64,000 nucleotides of DNA from positions 6,448,001 through 6,512,000 of the forward strand of contig NC_068565.1 of NCBI RefSeq assembly GCF_025698545.1, written 5' to 3'. Position numbers and translations under genes: made by a program. This DNA is from Gossypium raimondii. Its lineage: Eukaryota; Streptophyta; Magnoliopsida; Malvales; Malvaceae. This document shows, piece by piece, positions 46,100 to 58,783 of this stretch (the first letter of the stretch is position 1; every line of letters begins with the position of its first letter). The notes beneath the pieces were generated by a model. That model did not search any database and was not told where the DNA came from. It saw nothing but the letters and a program-made list of their open reading frames with translations.

Positions 46100-48952
46100 G
46101 TCTTATAATGTGAATAAAAATGAATAATTGAGATTACAGAGTTGAACAGAGAAAAAGAATAATTGAGATTACAGATCAGTTGTCAAGTTGTAATTCGGTC
46201 AAGCCATCGGTGCCTTGAGTTTATAGTTTTATATTTACAGTAAAGAGTTGGGTTTACTTTATAATCTACCACCATGTTTTCTCTCGTATTATTATGTAAA
46301 TTATATTTTTTTTCTTTTCAAAATAATTAAATAACTAGATTTAAATGTAATTACTTATAATTATATAGCTGTGACGTGTTTGATTAATCATTATAATTGA
46401 TAAATTTCGTTAAATGTAATTGAAACATTAAATTTTAATTTTCAATTTTAAAAAGCTGAAAATTAAAGTAATTACAAGATAACTTTCCAAACACTCGTAT
46501 AATTTTCAAACAGTTAAATCTAATTTTTTTATAAAATTTATATTAGAAGCATAGTCACATATGAATATGTACAAGCTTGCATCAACAAATTATAAAAAAA
46601 AATATTCGTAAAATTAATATTTTTTAATTTAAATTATACAACTGTATAATTATAATTTTCTGCTATCAAATATGACACGTGTAATTGTATTATAATTACA
46701 TTTTGTTAGTTAAATATGTCTAGAGAATATAATTTCTTGTAATTATAAGAGAATATAATTACTACCTTAATAATTACTACTCTATAATTACACTTCTATT
46801 CAATTACATTGAGTTGTTCAAATTTACTCTATATAATATTTTTAATAATTCAATTACACTATGTTGTGGGTTTCTTTTTCTTTTTAAAGATTTAAAGCTA
46901 AGATTTTAGAATATAAAGTTTAGTATTAAGTTTTAGCATTTAAGTCGAGGATTTAAGATTTAAGGTTTACAATTTAATGTTTAAATTTTAGATTTCGTGA
47001 TTTAAAGTTTAATATTTAGGATGTATTTAGATGGCAAATTTAGAGATTTTTAAAATATTAATATTTTAAAATACTATCAATTATAATTACATTGTTTCAA
47101 TAAATATTTGTTTTAGAAAAGGGTAAATTATTGGAATATCTTGAGCTAAAAAATAATTATAAAAGAAGAACAATGATGTTAAAATAAATAATACAAAATT
47201 TAATATGAATATTTTAAATTTGTAAAAAATTAAAATATATATATTAGAATTAAATAGAAATGATAGTTTGAAATTTAACTTCTTTTGTATAAGCATAGTC
47301 GTATCTTTATCTGTTTTATGATCTGCATAATCTAAGACTTGAACTTAGTTCAAATACGTAAGAAAGAAATCCACTTTCACTTCTTCCAATCACTTGCCGG
47401 TTTTGAAAGTTAACTTTTTACATTGTGTATTAAATGCAATAAGATTATAAGAAAATTCAAATAACCGTTCTTTTTTTAGAATTTTAAAAACCTTAAAAAT
47501 TCTGAAAATTTTAAACACGTCTTTAGGATTGAGTTTAGTATTGAGGAAAATGATAGATTGTGAGGATAGGGGTACCTTTTAGATTTTGTCTATCCTAATC
47601 TTCTTTTTCAAATAACTTTGGTTTGGTTGAAATGAAAAGATTGAAGTTAGAGAATTTTGATGTCTTAAGTTCGGGTTCCACCAATAATAAATACCACGTT
47701 GGGTTTTCTTTAAAATTTAGCTTGAGTTTAAGTACTATCATGTTTGAGTTTAATTTTCAATTCGGTTGTGTTTTGTACTATGTTGACTTTAGTTACAGCT
47801 ATTCAAACATGTATTATTTGTAATTATACATATAAAATTTATTTGAAAATGACAAAATTCGACTAAAGTATTAGTCTAATTCATTTCGATACTATTTCAT
47901 GTTCGAGTAATGAACTTAAGTGCATGATACCTTTCTATATAAGTTAAGGGCTTAATTTTAGTACTTCACGATTTGTATAATGCTCCATTTGGGAAATGGA
48001 TTTGAAATTTTGGATTTACATTTTATTTTTATGTGTATGGTAAGAAATAGATAAATATAATTGAAAAATATAAAATATATATCTGCTAAATCCAAAATTA
48101 TTCTAAAATTTTCAAATTCATTACTAAATAAACATTTAAAAAATCTAATTATTTAAATTCTAGATAATTAAAAGTTGACTTTTGGGGATTTTAAAAAATT
48201 TTAATTTTGTATACAATCATATCAATCTTTTGTAGCAAAGAAACTAATGACTTGTAATCTTGGTTAGTTGGATTTCATCATTGAACTCTCTAGATTTTAT
48301 TTCTTAATAAATTGATATAATACCTACTCTAATTTGTATCTAAACTTAACATGTGGAAACCTCAGCTTTTCTTCATAATAAATCACTCATTCAGCAACCA
48401 ATTATCAATAAATAATTCTAAATAATTTGTTTCATCTTTCTTTTTATAATTTTGTTTTATGCCAAATTAAATACATTTTCCAGGCTAAAAATAAAAGGTG
48501 AGATCGATTCAATTTAAAAATAAATAATAATAAAAAATAAAACGTAAGAGTTTTAAAATTGAACAATTTCATTATAGGTTTTGATACAATAAATATGTTC
48601 ATAACTCATTCTCAACCCATAAATAAGAGGATAATGCGCTTCAGCATACTCAAAACCACGTCCTCCTATATTGACAACAATATTCATACCAGTCAAGCTA
48701 ATACTCAATCAACACTATTGCTGTTTTATTATTATAATTAGATAAATGGCAATTTCAATGGTCTGATTTGTTTCTTAGCAAATTAATATTGTGAAATTGA
48801 CCCTTCAAATTTATTTGGCAGAAACACATAAATCCCTATTTATTTGTGTGTATTAATTGATTGTTTTTGTTACCATATTAATTAGTAGTAGCCGGAAATT
48901 TTTTAATTTTTTTGTGATGGAAAAATAATAATGAATTGTACAATTTCTTTAT
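46100..48952. other. AT-rich intergenic DNA with degenerate repeats
   Basis: About 2.9 kb, almost all A/T. It contains a MITE-like segment (46343-46703) and, at 46900-47030, many short variants of 'gatttaaggtttaaaattta'. No coding region recognised. Confidence 0.45.
46343..46703. mobile_element. MITE-like element with imperfect long TIRs
   Basis: The left end (aaatgtaattacttataatt, then GTGACGTGTTTGA) and the right end read in reverse (aatgtaattataatacaatt, then ACGTGTCATATTTGA) are similar over about 37 bp. The size is about 360 bp and the interior is AT-rich. A target-site duplication was not established, so the call is tentative. Confidence 0.45.
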
Positions 48953-48960
48953 ATGAGAAA

Positions 48961-49075
48961 GGGTTTTTTACGAAAATAATCTAAAAAAATAAAAAATAAC
49001 CAAAATAGTATAAATTTTTTTATTTACGAAAATGGTATAAAATTAAAAAAAAACATAAAAGTTAAAAAAAAAAAG
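48961..49075 (+). repeat. MULE left terminal inverted repeat
   Basis: Pairs with 56020-56132 on the opposite strand. The best conserved part is the stretch around CAAAATAGTATAA and TATTTACGAAAATGGTA (about 49003-49037). Confidence 0.82.
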
Positions 49076-49549
49076 CTGGGGCCCTGGTGGAGGGCCAACC
49101 ACAGGCGGCACCAACCTCTTATATTAGGGGGACCATTTGGCTGAATGAGAAGAAAGAAAAGGAAAGGAGAAGAAAGAAAAAGAAAGAAGAAGAAAGGAAA
49201 GGAAAGGAGAAGAAAGAAAAGGAAAGGAGAAGAGGGAGGGAAGGAAAAAGAAAGAAAGAAAAAAAGCAAACGTATTTTTTTTGTTTTATTTTAATTTTTT
49301 TGTATTATTTGTGTAAAAATCTATGTTATGTACATTGTATGTGTTTTATTATTTTATTTAGCATATATTTTTATGAAATTTATTTAGCATGAAAAACCCA
49401 TGTTATGTACATTTTATGTTGATTAGATATATAAGTAATGAAATTTATTTAGCATGTTGTAATGAATTTTTTACAAAATAGCATTAAAAGTAAAATAATA
49501 AAAAACATGTTTAAAAAACATAAAATACGAAAAGAAATAAAACGAAATA

Positions 49550-50205
49550 GTATATTCATGAAAGTAATAAAATCCAAAATAAGAAAAATACGAACAATTT
49601 ATTTAAAATAAAGGTTTTTTACTAAATTTATATAAAAATACACTAAATTAATACATTTCAAACATAATGTACTAAAATAATGTAAAATAATGAAATATGA
49701 AAATAATATATATTTTTGAAAGTAATAAAATCTGAAAAAATACGAACAAATGGCCAAAATAAGGGTTTTACTAAATTAATACATTTCAAACATAATATAC
49801 TAAAATAATGTAAAATAATAAAATCTGAAAATAATATATTTTTGAAAGAAATAAAATCCGGGAAAAATAAGAATAAAGGGCGAAATAAGGGTTTTTACTA
49901 AATTTAATTAAAAATTACAGTAAATTAATACATTTCAAGCATAATGTACTAAAATAATATAAAATAATAAAATACGAAAATAATAGATTTTTATTGAAAG
50001 TAATAAAATCCGGAAAAAATACGAACAAATGGCGAAATAAGGGTTTTTTTAAAATTTATTTAAAAACATAGTAAATTAATACATTTTAAACATAATGTAT
50101 TAAAATAATATAAAATAATAAAATACGAAAATAATATATTTTTTTAAAGTAATAAAATCTGGGAAAAAATACGAACAAAGGGCCGAAATAAGGTTTTTTA
50201 CTAAA
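49550..50205. repeat. Subterminal imperfect tandem repeats of the MULE
   Basis: About five units of 130-160 bp, each containing 'gaaagtaataaaatcc', 'aaatacgaacaaa', 'aataagggtttttact' and 'taatacatttcaaacataat'. Units start near 49559, 49718, 49847, 49999 and 50140. Confidence 0.75.
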
Positions 50206-50230
50206 TTTGTTTTGAAGTTGCAAGCATCGC

Positions 50231-52070
50231 AATGGCTCGATTGATTAACGATGATCCTCACATATCTGATGTGGCTAATAATATGGTAATATATTATTAT
50301 TTGTTAATCACGGGTTCTATTAAAAAAGGATATACGTAATATATAGAAATAAATCATGTTATCCAAATATTTATTTTCTGTAATTTAACACTATCAAGGC
50401 TCGTACCGTGTATTAAGGGGCTGGGTGAATGGTATAGGATATCCCTTGGATGAACGATTGAGGCCCTACTTAGAGCAAGCTGGATTCGGGTCAGTAGCAT
50501 TGATCCAGACGTTGGACTTGCGGTACGATTTAATATCTGCACTAGTGGAGCGGTGGGGCCTGGAGACCCACACTTTTCATTTTTCGTGTGGGGAGTGCAC
50601 AGTGACCTTAGAAGATGTTGCACTGCAGCTTGGGCTCCCAATCGACGGGAGTCCCGTAACGAGAGCAAGTGCATTTGCTGAGCCGGCTGCACTATGTTAT
50701 CAGCTACTAGGAGACTCGCCTAACGATGATGAGTCAAATTTTACGGGTTTGAAATTTACATGGCTGAAAGCCAAATTTGGACAGTTATCAGCTAATGCCA
50801 CTGAAGGAGAGTTGATATGCGCTGCTCGAGCGTACATCATGCATATTATAGGAGGAGTACTGATGCCCGATTCAAACAACAACAAGGTTCATATCATGTA
50901 CTTACCTCTATTAGCTGATTTGACCAATGTTAGCTCGTATAGTTGGGGCTCCGTAGTTCTGGCAGTGTTGTATCGGGAGCTTTGTCGGACGACAAAGCCT
51001 GCTGTTGCAGACATGGGCAGATGCCTTACATTGTTGCAGTCCTGGGCGCTTTATCGGATGCCATTTTTGGCATCGGTTACTCACCAACCATATGTTTATC
51101 CACTAGTTAACAGGTGATAAAATATAACTTGTCATTAATTGTCAGGATACTATATTGACTCACGTTACCAATCATACTATATTTGTTTTTGTAGATGGAG
51201 TATTTATCCGGGCATCGGGAGGTCGTACACTGTCCCGATATACCGACTGATGATCGAACAACATGCCGAGGAAGGGGTAAGCTATTCTAATATTCGTGAC
51301 ATGTTACTTTCTATATCTTACTCACACCGTGTTAAATTATAACCACGTTATTAATCATGCAGTTTATATGGATCCCATATCGTAGACTAGAAATTGCAGC
51401 TATGATACCCTCATCTGCTTACATTCATTCTCAAATGTGGTGCACTAATGCACCAATTATAAATTTCAATGTTGTCGAGTGGTACTATGGGGATCGAGTG
51501 CTATGACAGTTTGGTTGCGTCCAATATATCTCGGATCCGCCATGCGATGTGGGGGTGGTTCACGGCATCAACAAGAGAAGAAAACCGTAGTTGAATTGGG
51601 GGGTTAAGCACCGGAAATTTGTTGCGCTGTGGAACAATCGGATGGGTCAAATACCTTAGATGGTTATGGCGTCCGATTTGCAACCATCATTAGAGTACAT
51701 ACAATGGTACTTTAGTTGCAGAAAGCCATATCTACTTGGAAGGCGATCATTGTAGTCCCCACACATGCAAATGACACAGGACATACGAGCGATGGGCGAT
51801 ATAGAGGCGAACTGCGGAGATCATGGTCCCGAACCAGAGCCCGAGCTTGAACCCGAGCCAAATCTCGATCAATCACATTCACATGGGGATTCACATTGCT
51901 ATAATCCAGATTTGGCAGGCAATGACTATTTTCCGAGCTTGTCAAGGAGCGAATACCATTACGAGTTTGATATATTTGGATCGTACCCACCGCAGTACAG
52001 CACTCCTGGCTCGTATCCACAGCATCATGGGACTCCTTCCGGTTCAAGTTCGTCAATTCCAATCGAGTAA
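50231..52070 (+). pseudogene. Plant mobile domain (PMD) gene inside the MULE, broken
   Basis: Exon 1 is 50231-50284 (MARLINDDPHISDVANNM, followed by GT). The main exon at about 50399-51115 has the PMD family sequence GSYRVLRGWVNGIGYP, YDLISALVERWGLETHTFHF, CTVTLEDVALQLGLP, AYIMHIIGGVLMPD, SYSWGSVVLAVLYRELCR and LLQSWALYRMPF. A third exon carries WSIYPGIGRSYTVPIYR (from about 51196), and a fourth starts near 51361 (FIWIPYRRLEIAAMIP). Stops at 51504-51506 and 51588-51590 and near 51657 end it early, and the first splice junction looks one base short. Acidic PEPEPELEPEP repeats lie near 51835. PMD proteins such as MAIN and MAIL1 are host factors in transposon silencing and genome stability; PMD genes also ride on MULEs. 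Confidence 0.82.
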
Positions 52071-52552
52071 CATGATTTTTCCTCTATGTTTACCACACCC
52101 CCACTTGCGCCTAATGAGGATGTTGGTCGTCGCGATCACCCACAACATGATCGTCGACCTTCGCATAGGTATACCCCTAGGACCACACCATCGAACCATC
52201 AATTTTAAGGGTTTCTTGAACTTTTTTGTACATTACAAAGTTTGTACTTTTACCATATGTTTAATTATTCTAATTTTATGTATGCTTACTACGGAACTTT
52301 TCTTCCCTTTTTGCATTATATTAAAGCTGAATTTAAGATTAATTAGCTCCATTTTGGATATAATTTTAATTATTCCAAATGAATTATACTTTTTATAACT
52401 TAATTTGGAAACCTATAAATAATTATTTTTTTTAAATAATATTAAAGCTGAATTTAAGCATAAGCATAAGCATAAGCTGAATTTAAGTTAAGGGGTGTTA
52501 CAACAACATTGCAACATTACAATATTACACATAACAATTTTACAGCATAAGC

Positions 52553-54841
52553 TCAATTCCGACCCGATCCTGACGATTGTCTAACATGATAGTTTCGCTG
52601 AGGGCATTTATTCCTATTATGACCACTTAACATGCATAATCCACAACGCTTACCATCAAATTTCTCCCTAATGTCCATTTTATTATGGATTCTGGATGAT
52701 TGCGGACGACCTCTTGGATTCCTGTGTAGCCCACTATCTGGGACAAGCTCGAAAGTCATCGGAGGCACCTCCCACGTAGACAGGTCAGGCAGGACGGGGA
52801 ACTCATTTTCCCAGACACGTAATGTGCGCTCGAGCGTGTACACATCATCGATAAATTGTTCAACATTAAGGTTCACTTTAGCACACGCTGCCACGACATA
52901 CGCACATGGATAATGAAGTGTTTTGAACCTCCTGCAGTCTCACCGTCTGTTCCCGATATCAACTCCATAGGACCTAGGTGGTATATCGGGTCGACGACTG
53001 ATGGTCTCAGTAACTTGAAATGTTTCTAGACGTCGTGAATATATTTCTACATTCATCTACCTCGCCAACCAACGATTTGTAACCATTACATCCCTGACAT
53101 CTTTGACAAACACGTGTCCCGCCTCTATCTGGTCGACTTATTGCTAACCCATTCTTGGCATCAAGGTAGCCAACCTGTAGAATGTAGTCGAGAAGACGGA
53201 TGCAATCGGAAGAAGTCGTGTTTTCAACAACACAGTGTTGACCCTCTCCACTAAGTTTGTGGTCATTTGACCATAACAAAAACCCTCGTCAAAACTTTGA
53301 GCTCATTGCTACGGCTCCATTGTACCCAACCATTGTCGGAAAGATGTGTTTGTTTGACCATCCATGTCATTCTCAAGTCGAATCATTCTTTGGCAGAAAA
53401 TATGTGGCTCTAACTCGTACGCTGTATACGTATTAAGAAAAGATAAGTTTCAGTAACTCGATAACATAAAACATTACAACTTATATTGAAAAGATAAGGT
53501 TATCATTTACCCATTGCCACTACTTGTCTCTTCCAGTCTACATTCTTATAATCTTTATGGAAGTTAGCCGCAATGTGACGGATGCAGTAAACGGATCTTC
53601 ATGGCACACCGGAATGCCTAATTGCTGCAATTAAACATTTCCTCTATCGGAGATGATATAAATATTATCGTTGTTAATAACATACCTCCACCGGTTGGTA
53701 AGGAAGAATTCCCAAGATTTTAATTTCTCCTTATCTACGATGGCAAATGCTATCGGGAGCACGTTTCTATTGCCATCTTGAGCAACCGCAAGAAGTAGGA
53801 TCTGTGTATATTTTCCATATAGCCAGGTCCCATCCACCTGCACAAATGGCTTGCAGTAGGGAAATACTTGCACACATGGATCAAACGTCCAGAACATCCG
53901 GTGGAAAATTCCTTTTTCCAGCTGTAATTGGTCGTCCAGGCTGTAATAAGGTCTTGTCTGTAACTCAATCACAGTCCTCGGTACGTACTCTCGCATAGCA
54001 GCTATCCATCATTGTAGCTCGTTATACGACGAATCATAAGCCCCATACAATTGCTCTATTACCATCTATTTAGTTATTCACGCCTTTCGATATGATACTC
54101 GATACTGGAATCGTTCTTGAATTTTGGCAATCAGTACCTAAACTTTAATGGTCGGCATGTCCTTCACCATTGGCATGATACACGTACAGATAATTTTCGA
54201 ATCAAGTTTTCGATGATCTTCTTTCATACGTGTTGATGTGCATGTATGAGGCTCAAAAAATTTTCGTATCTCCCACATCTGTAAATTTTAAATGAATGCA
54301 GCTCGTACCCGCCAATTACAGCCTTCCACCGCCTTCCAGCACTCCCAATATATATTGTCAGTTTAGACACTGCGACTTTATAATCTACTGATATGTTCAT
54401 GTTATACCGTTTAATAGCACATATGCACTCTTCTTTACTTTCGAATCTCTGGCCTACGAGTAACTCCTCATTATCAAAATTTACGGCCAGCCGGTGAGCA
54501 AGAACTATTTCAGGGTACTCCGGAAACTCAATTACATGCGCTGCGTCGGGGTCTATGAGTAACATGTGTGGCCCAGGATTATTATGTATCAAAATACATC
54601 GCATCTAGTTCCCAACCGAATAAGCGTTAATGTTTCCATCGTTATTCACATCTTCATCGTCAATATCATCAGGTACATTATCCACATCGGGATCACTATC
54701 ACTATCGACCTTTTCATCACAATGATCACTACCATCGTATCCATCATCACCGACCACATCAATATCGGGTGTCATATTTAGATAGATACCGATACCACCT
54801 ATAGTCGATTCACTATCAACGTACGATATTGGAGCCACCAT
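52553..54841 (-). pseudogene. MuDR-type MULE transposase, broken
   Basis: Minus strand, N to C: an acidic leader (DSDSDPDVDNVPDDIDDEDV, 54841-54605), an N-terminal MuDR-type DNA-binding region (EELLVGQRFESKEECICAIK, about 54480-54400), then gaps. The transposase core lies at 53996-53631, with FVQVDGTWLYGKYTQILLLA and YIISDRG carrying the first two acidic residues. Next come a broken zone, the SWIM region (LHYPCAYVVAACAKV, about 52930-52880), and a C-terminal zinc knuckle CGLCMLSGHNRNKC before the stop at 52553. Frameshifts near 54224, 53630 and 53280 and a TGA in place of the first SWIM Cys (52940-52942) make it inactive. Confidence 0.85.
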
Positions 54842-55259
54842 GCACGGTTATTGAGCTCCGTGTTCTTCACCATATACATTGACATCTTCATTTTGCTCCA
54901 TACCGGCTAACTCAGCAAATAAGTGAATCGGTGCATTTTTGTCACTCCCATTCCCACAGTAAAGAGTGACCATTGCCTCCACGTTTTTGTCGTCTACAAG
55001 TTTCATTTCGGTGAATTTGATCGGATTTGTCGAAACTGGAAACTTGTAGAAAATTTTTTATATCCTTCTCCCACAACGTCTAACAATTTTTGTATTAATC
55101 CTTCCCTTCATATCATCCAACGAGACATTTTATTAAATTTCATTGCTATTTGTTGCCGACATTCAAATATACATCCAACAATTGTTGTCAAGATGATTCT
55201 ATCGAAATAAACGCATACAAAAAACTTATCATTCATCTTCAATATTCAATCTGTCAAAA

Positions 55260-55790
55260 AATAAACAAAATTTCAAAAAACAATCTCGAACAGTAAATAA
55301 ATTACTTAAATAAAAACTTAATGTTTCAATATGTAATTTTTCATTCTTAAACTCATACTATTTCAATTATCATTTTGTACATGAACAACTTTAACCACTA
55401 ATCTTAATAACTAACACAAAAATAATAATAGTTTTTACTCAAAATAATAATAACTAACAATAATAATTAGGGTTTTACTAAAATAATAACTAACAATAAT
55501 ATAATGTAAAAACTAACAATCATACTAACTAAAATAATAATTAGGGTTTTACTAATCCTAATAACTAACCATAATAATAATATTAGTTTTTACTAACAAT
55601 AATACTAAGTAACAATAATTATTAATAACTAAACCCTAAAACTAACAATAATAATACTAACTAAAATAATAATTTAGGTTTTATTAATCTTCATAACTAA
55701 CAATAATAACTAAACTAACAACAAAAACAATAAAATTATACAAAAAACATAATAACAAGATAATCCATTACTTTTTAGAAAAATACCTTT
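55260..55790. repeat. Low-complexity repeats with 'actaacaataataat' units in the MULE
   Basis: Short units 'ctaacaataataat' and 'ttagggttttacta' alternate many times. They lie between the transposase start and the right terminal repeat. Confidence 0.65.
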
Positions 55791-55859
55791 TTTTTTATTC
55801 TTCTCTTTCTTTCTCCTTTCTATATTCTCTCTCTCTTTTTCTTTTTTATTTCCGGCACC

Positions 55860-55930
55860 ACCTTCTCCTTCTTTTTCTTCTTCTTCTTCTTCTTTTTCTT
55901 CTTCTTCTTCTTCTTCTTCTTCTTCTCCTT
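55860..55930. repeat. (CTT)n microsatellite
   Basis: An almost pure run of CTT/TTC with a few T-rich breaks, near the right end of the MULE; the left end has a matching purine-rich tract at 49145-49265. Confidence 0.9.
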
Positions 55931-56019
55931 CAGCTGGACTGAATTGGGCTTATTATAATTGAAGTGGTGCCGCCTCTGCCACAGGCACCTTTGGTGCCAC
56001 CTGTGGCAGGCCCATCATC

Positions 56020-56132
56020 CAGATTTCAGCTTTTTTTTAACTGTTTTATTTTTTTGTACCATTTTCGTAAATAAAAAAAGTTATACTATTTTGATTTTTT
56101 TTTAATTTTTTGTATTATTTTAATAAAAACCC
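56020..56132 (-). repeat. MULE right terminal inverted repeat
   Basis: Reverse complement begins GGGTTTTTATTAAAATAAT and matches the left end at 48961-49075, including CAAAATAGTATAA and TATTTACGAAAATGGTA. Confidence 0.82.
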
Positions 56133-56140
56133 ATGAGAAA

Positions 56141-56809
56141 CGTTTGAAAATATTTTTGTTTCTTTACAAATTTCCTTTGTTTGTTTGGTATTAATTGACA
56201 AAGATATTGATGTAACCTTAGGATGAATAGATACTCTAATATTGGGACATACACAAATCTCTTCAAGATAATTAAATTTTTATATATTTGCATTTTTTTC
56301 TTCACCTTTTCTAAGGTAGGTTGTATTGAAAATAGAACTCTTCCAAAAGGATTAAAATTCATTAGGTCTAATATCAAAACATTTTATTATTATTTTTATT
56401 AGGACTAATGCCCCGTGATGTGGGGTTTGATTTTAATAATTACAATAAAATATTTATATTTATATTTTAATTTATTAATTGATGTACTTGTTTAATAATG
56501 TATTATTGTGTCTTGATGATATGATATATTTGATATATGCTTGATAATTTTCAATTAAATTTTAAAAGATGCGATTAAAATGTTTTATTTCCGCTATCGG
56601 ATATAATATTAAAATAACCAAAACTAAAAATATTCATATATTTAATATTTTTAAATTTATAATAATTAACTCAACTCAAATAAACAGTACACTTTCTATA
56701 AATTTTCAAAAAAATTGAAATGGTACATTTGATATCAAGGAAAGCAATTAATTTGTCTCTAAAGTTAATCAAAACTATTAAGCTATTATTTTTTATTGGA
56801 AATAGATGT
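56141..56809. other. AT-rich intergenic DNA
   Basis: No frame, RNA gene or repeat terminus recognised. Confidence 0.4.
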
Positions 56810-56811
56810 GC

Positions 56812-56940
56812 CGATCGAGTCTTAGCTCAATTGGTATGAGCATTGTTATCAATGCAGGAGAACATAGGTTCGAGTGCACTAAAGTGCATTATCCTCCTAT
56901 TTATGAGTTGGGGGAACTATTTAAGTAATTGGAGTAGCAC
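56812..56940 (+). mobile_element. SINE-like tRNA-derived sequence (possible)
   Basis: A block like a pol III A box (TAGCTCAATTGGTATGAG, about 56823-56840) is followed about 33 bp later by a B-box-like GGTTCGAGTGC (about 56871). A cloverleaf cannot be drawn, so it is not a tRNA gene. A similar A-box-like block (TTAGTTCAATTGGTATGG) occurs at about 60435. The assignment as a SINE is tentative. Confidence 0.4.
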
Positions 56941-56949
56941 ATTCGAAGC

Positions 56950-57485
56950 CGTTTGCTAGTGCTTGTGGAAGCATCGCAATAATTTTCTTTTTAATAGAAC
57001 CTACCTGAACGTTAATGGTATCATATACCAAGCTCGTCGTTTATCTGGGAGGGCGATGAAGGTGCAACATCATACGGGGGTATTGATAGTGGATTCGTCC
57101 AACAATGCAAGAAAACTCGATAGATGTTGCCAGAGGTGGATTGGTACAAGGATGTAATTGGATTTGGGCCATGCGTCATCAGGGATGATAATGGAATATG
57201 GAAGATGGGATATGCCTGTAAGCTTGCCATATGGGAGCAAGGATGGTGATTCTTGAAATGGACAACTCAGAGGCAATTCAAATGTTGTAGAATATGTCAG
57301 ATATTCATCAATTTACAGCGGCTCGCGATGTTAAGTGTTTGATTCTAAACCATTGGAAAATTAAGCTACAACACATCTACAGGGAAGATAATAAAGTTGC
57401 AGATGCCTTGACTAAATAGGCTCTTGGTTAGGAGATAGGTTCCTACAATTTCTTGCAACCATTGGTCAGGTATTGAATCTTGTTC
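56950..57485 (+). pseudogene. LINE-derived C-terminal RNase H domain, decayed
   Basis: The plus strand reads WKHRNNFLFNRTYLNVNGII (the usual reverse-transcriptase tail), then in another frame CVIRDDNGIWKMGYACKLAI, and later DNKVADALTK before a stop. This is the RVT_3 RNase H order of plant L1-type LINEs. Several frameshifts and stops are present. It ends in a T-rich stretch (57530-57548) like a LINE 3' tail. Confidence 0.68.
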
Positions 57486-57548
57486 ATAAATTGGATAGGT
57501 TAGTATGATTTTGATGTAATCCTTTCTTTTGTCTTTATTTACCAAAAA

Positions 57549-58783
57549 TGTAACACCCCTAATCCCTCTCTGTCAACGAATTAGGGTCATAAGCATTACT
57601 ACTAAATCAATCATAATTAAAATGCAAACTATTTCATTCAAATCGCAGTTAAACTAAGCATACAATCCTAAATACGAGTTTATAGATCCCTAAAAATAAT
57701 TTTGGAACTAGCAGGGGCTAATTTGAAACAATTCTAGAAGTCTAGGGTGAAATATCTAAAAGCATAAAAACAAGGAACACACGGTCGTGTCCTTGCCCGT
57801 ATAACTCACTGACTTGAAACACACGACCGTGTCCCAGCCCGTGTAATTCTCTGACTTGGGTCACACGGCCATGTCCTAGGTCATGTGTCAACCCGTGTGT
57901 GACATTATACTTATGCAATTATTCCACACGTTCAGGGCATATGCCTATGTGTGACAGATCGTGTCTCAAGCCGTGTGCATCTAAATGTACCTTAAAACTC
58001 AAGTTTACCATTTCTTACTTGCTTGGGCATTAAGCAATTCAAATATCAATTATTTAACCTATCCAAAACACGATTAAACACACTCAAAACATGCTAAAAC
58101 AACCATCTTAGGTGCCTAACCAATGTACCCTCATTGGTACCACATTTATAACTTTAAAACACATTAACAAAGCATCATCCAAATCAAGATTTCATGCATA
58201 CCAAATTCATCCATATTAACCTAACATATAGCTACCTAAGATATCAAGCTTTAAGCTACACACACATTTCAAAGCTTTGTGTCAAACTAACATATCAAAC
58301 ATATGGCTTCAACCATAAATATATACTTATATACAATGACCATCATTATACTTAAAACCCAAATTTACATCACATTCATGAACCAAATATCAACCAAAGA
58401 CTTCCTAGGTACATGCCATTACAAAAATAAACATCACCACACTTGAGCTCGAGATCATTGTTGGATGTTAAGTCGGTGATTAAAGAGGGTACCGATCCTG
58501 CACACGAAAAATCAAACCGCATGCTGAGTAAAACTCAAGGGTATTTTTATAATCCGAACATTTAAAGACAACATATGATACATGAAATGCTCAAATTAAG
58601 TTATACGATCATGCTACTATCTAAATATGCAATTACAAGATATCACCATTTCTATTTTATGCATATTACCACATTATTTCATGTTATGCTCAACTTTTAC
58701 AAGTATTCATACATAGTTGGTTTTTACCATATATTTCAATTCACATCACTTGCTATATAAATAGCTTTTCATAGATCATTTAT
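57549..58783 (+). mobile_element. Gypsy LTR fragment (5' part)
   Basis: It starts TGTAACACCCCTAATCC and follows the order of the LTR at 39848 (start block, cluster of ACACGG..CGTGT palindromes at 57775-57980, then 'cacatttc' AT-rich sequence), but stops at about 58783, where Ty1/copia coding sequence begins. No 3' LTR end or target-site duplication is seen, so it is truncated. Confidence 0.7.

Larger units (their letters stand above)
48961..56132. mobile_element. Mutator-like element (MULE), 7172 bp, 8-bp TSD, with PMD gene and transposase
   Basis: ATGAGAAA flanks both ends (48953-48960 and 56133-56140). The ends begin GGGTTTTT, and the terminal inverted repeats extend at least 110 bp, sharing CAAAATAGTATAA and TTTTATTTACGAAAATGGTA. 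Beyond that lie GC-rich 'gccacaggtggc'-like blocks and purine-rich (left) or pyrimidine-rich (right) simple repeats. Inside are a plant mobile domain gene (+) and a MuDR-type transposase (-), convergent. Both are broken, so this copy is non-autonomous. The architecture is that of a full MULE, not a fragment. Confidence 0.88.

Noticed and set aside
49087..49392. A 101-codon Lys/Glu-rich open frame and its 81-codon Phe/Leu-rich mirror.
   Set aside because: They are translations of the purine-rich simple repeat near the MULE end.
51823..52398. A 191-codon plus-strand frame overlapping the PMD tail.
   Set aside because: It is out of frame with the PMD acidic repeat, and its second half is AT-driven hydrophobic sequence.
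56820..56885. A tRNA gene.
   Set aside because: A- and B-box-like motifs are present, but no acceptor stem or cloverleaf can be formed.
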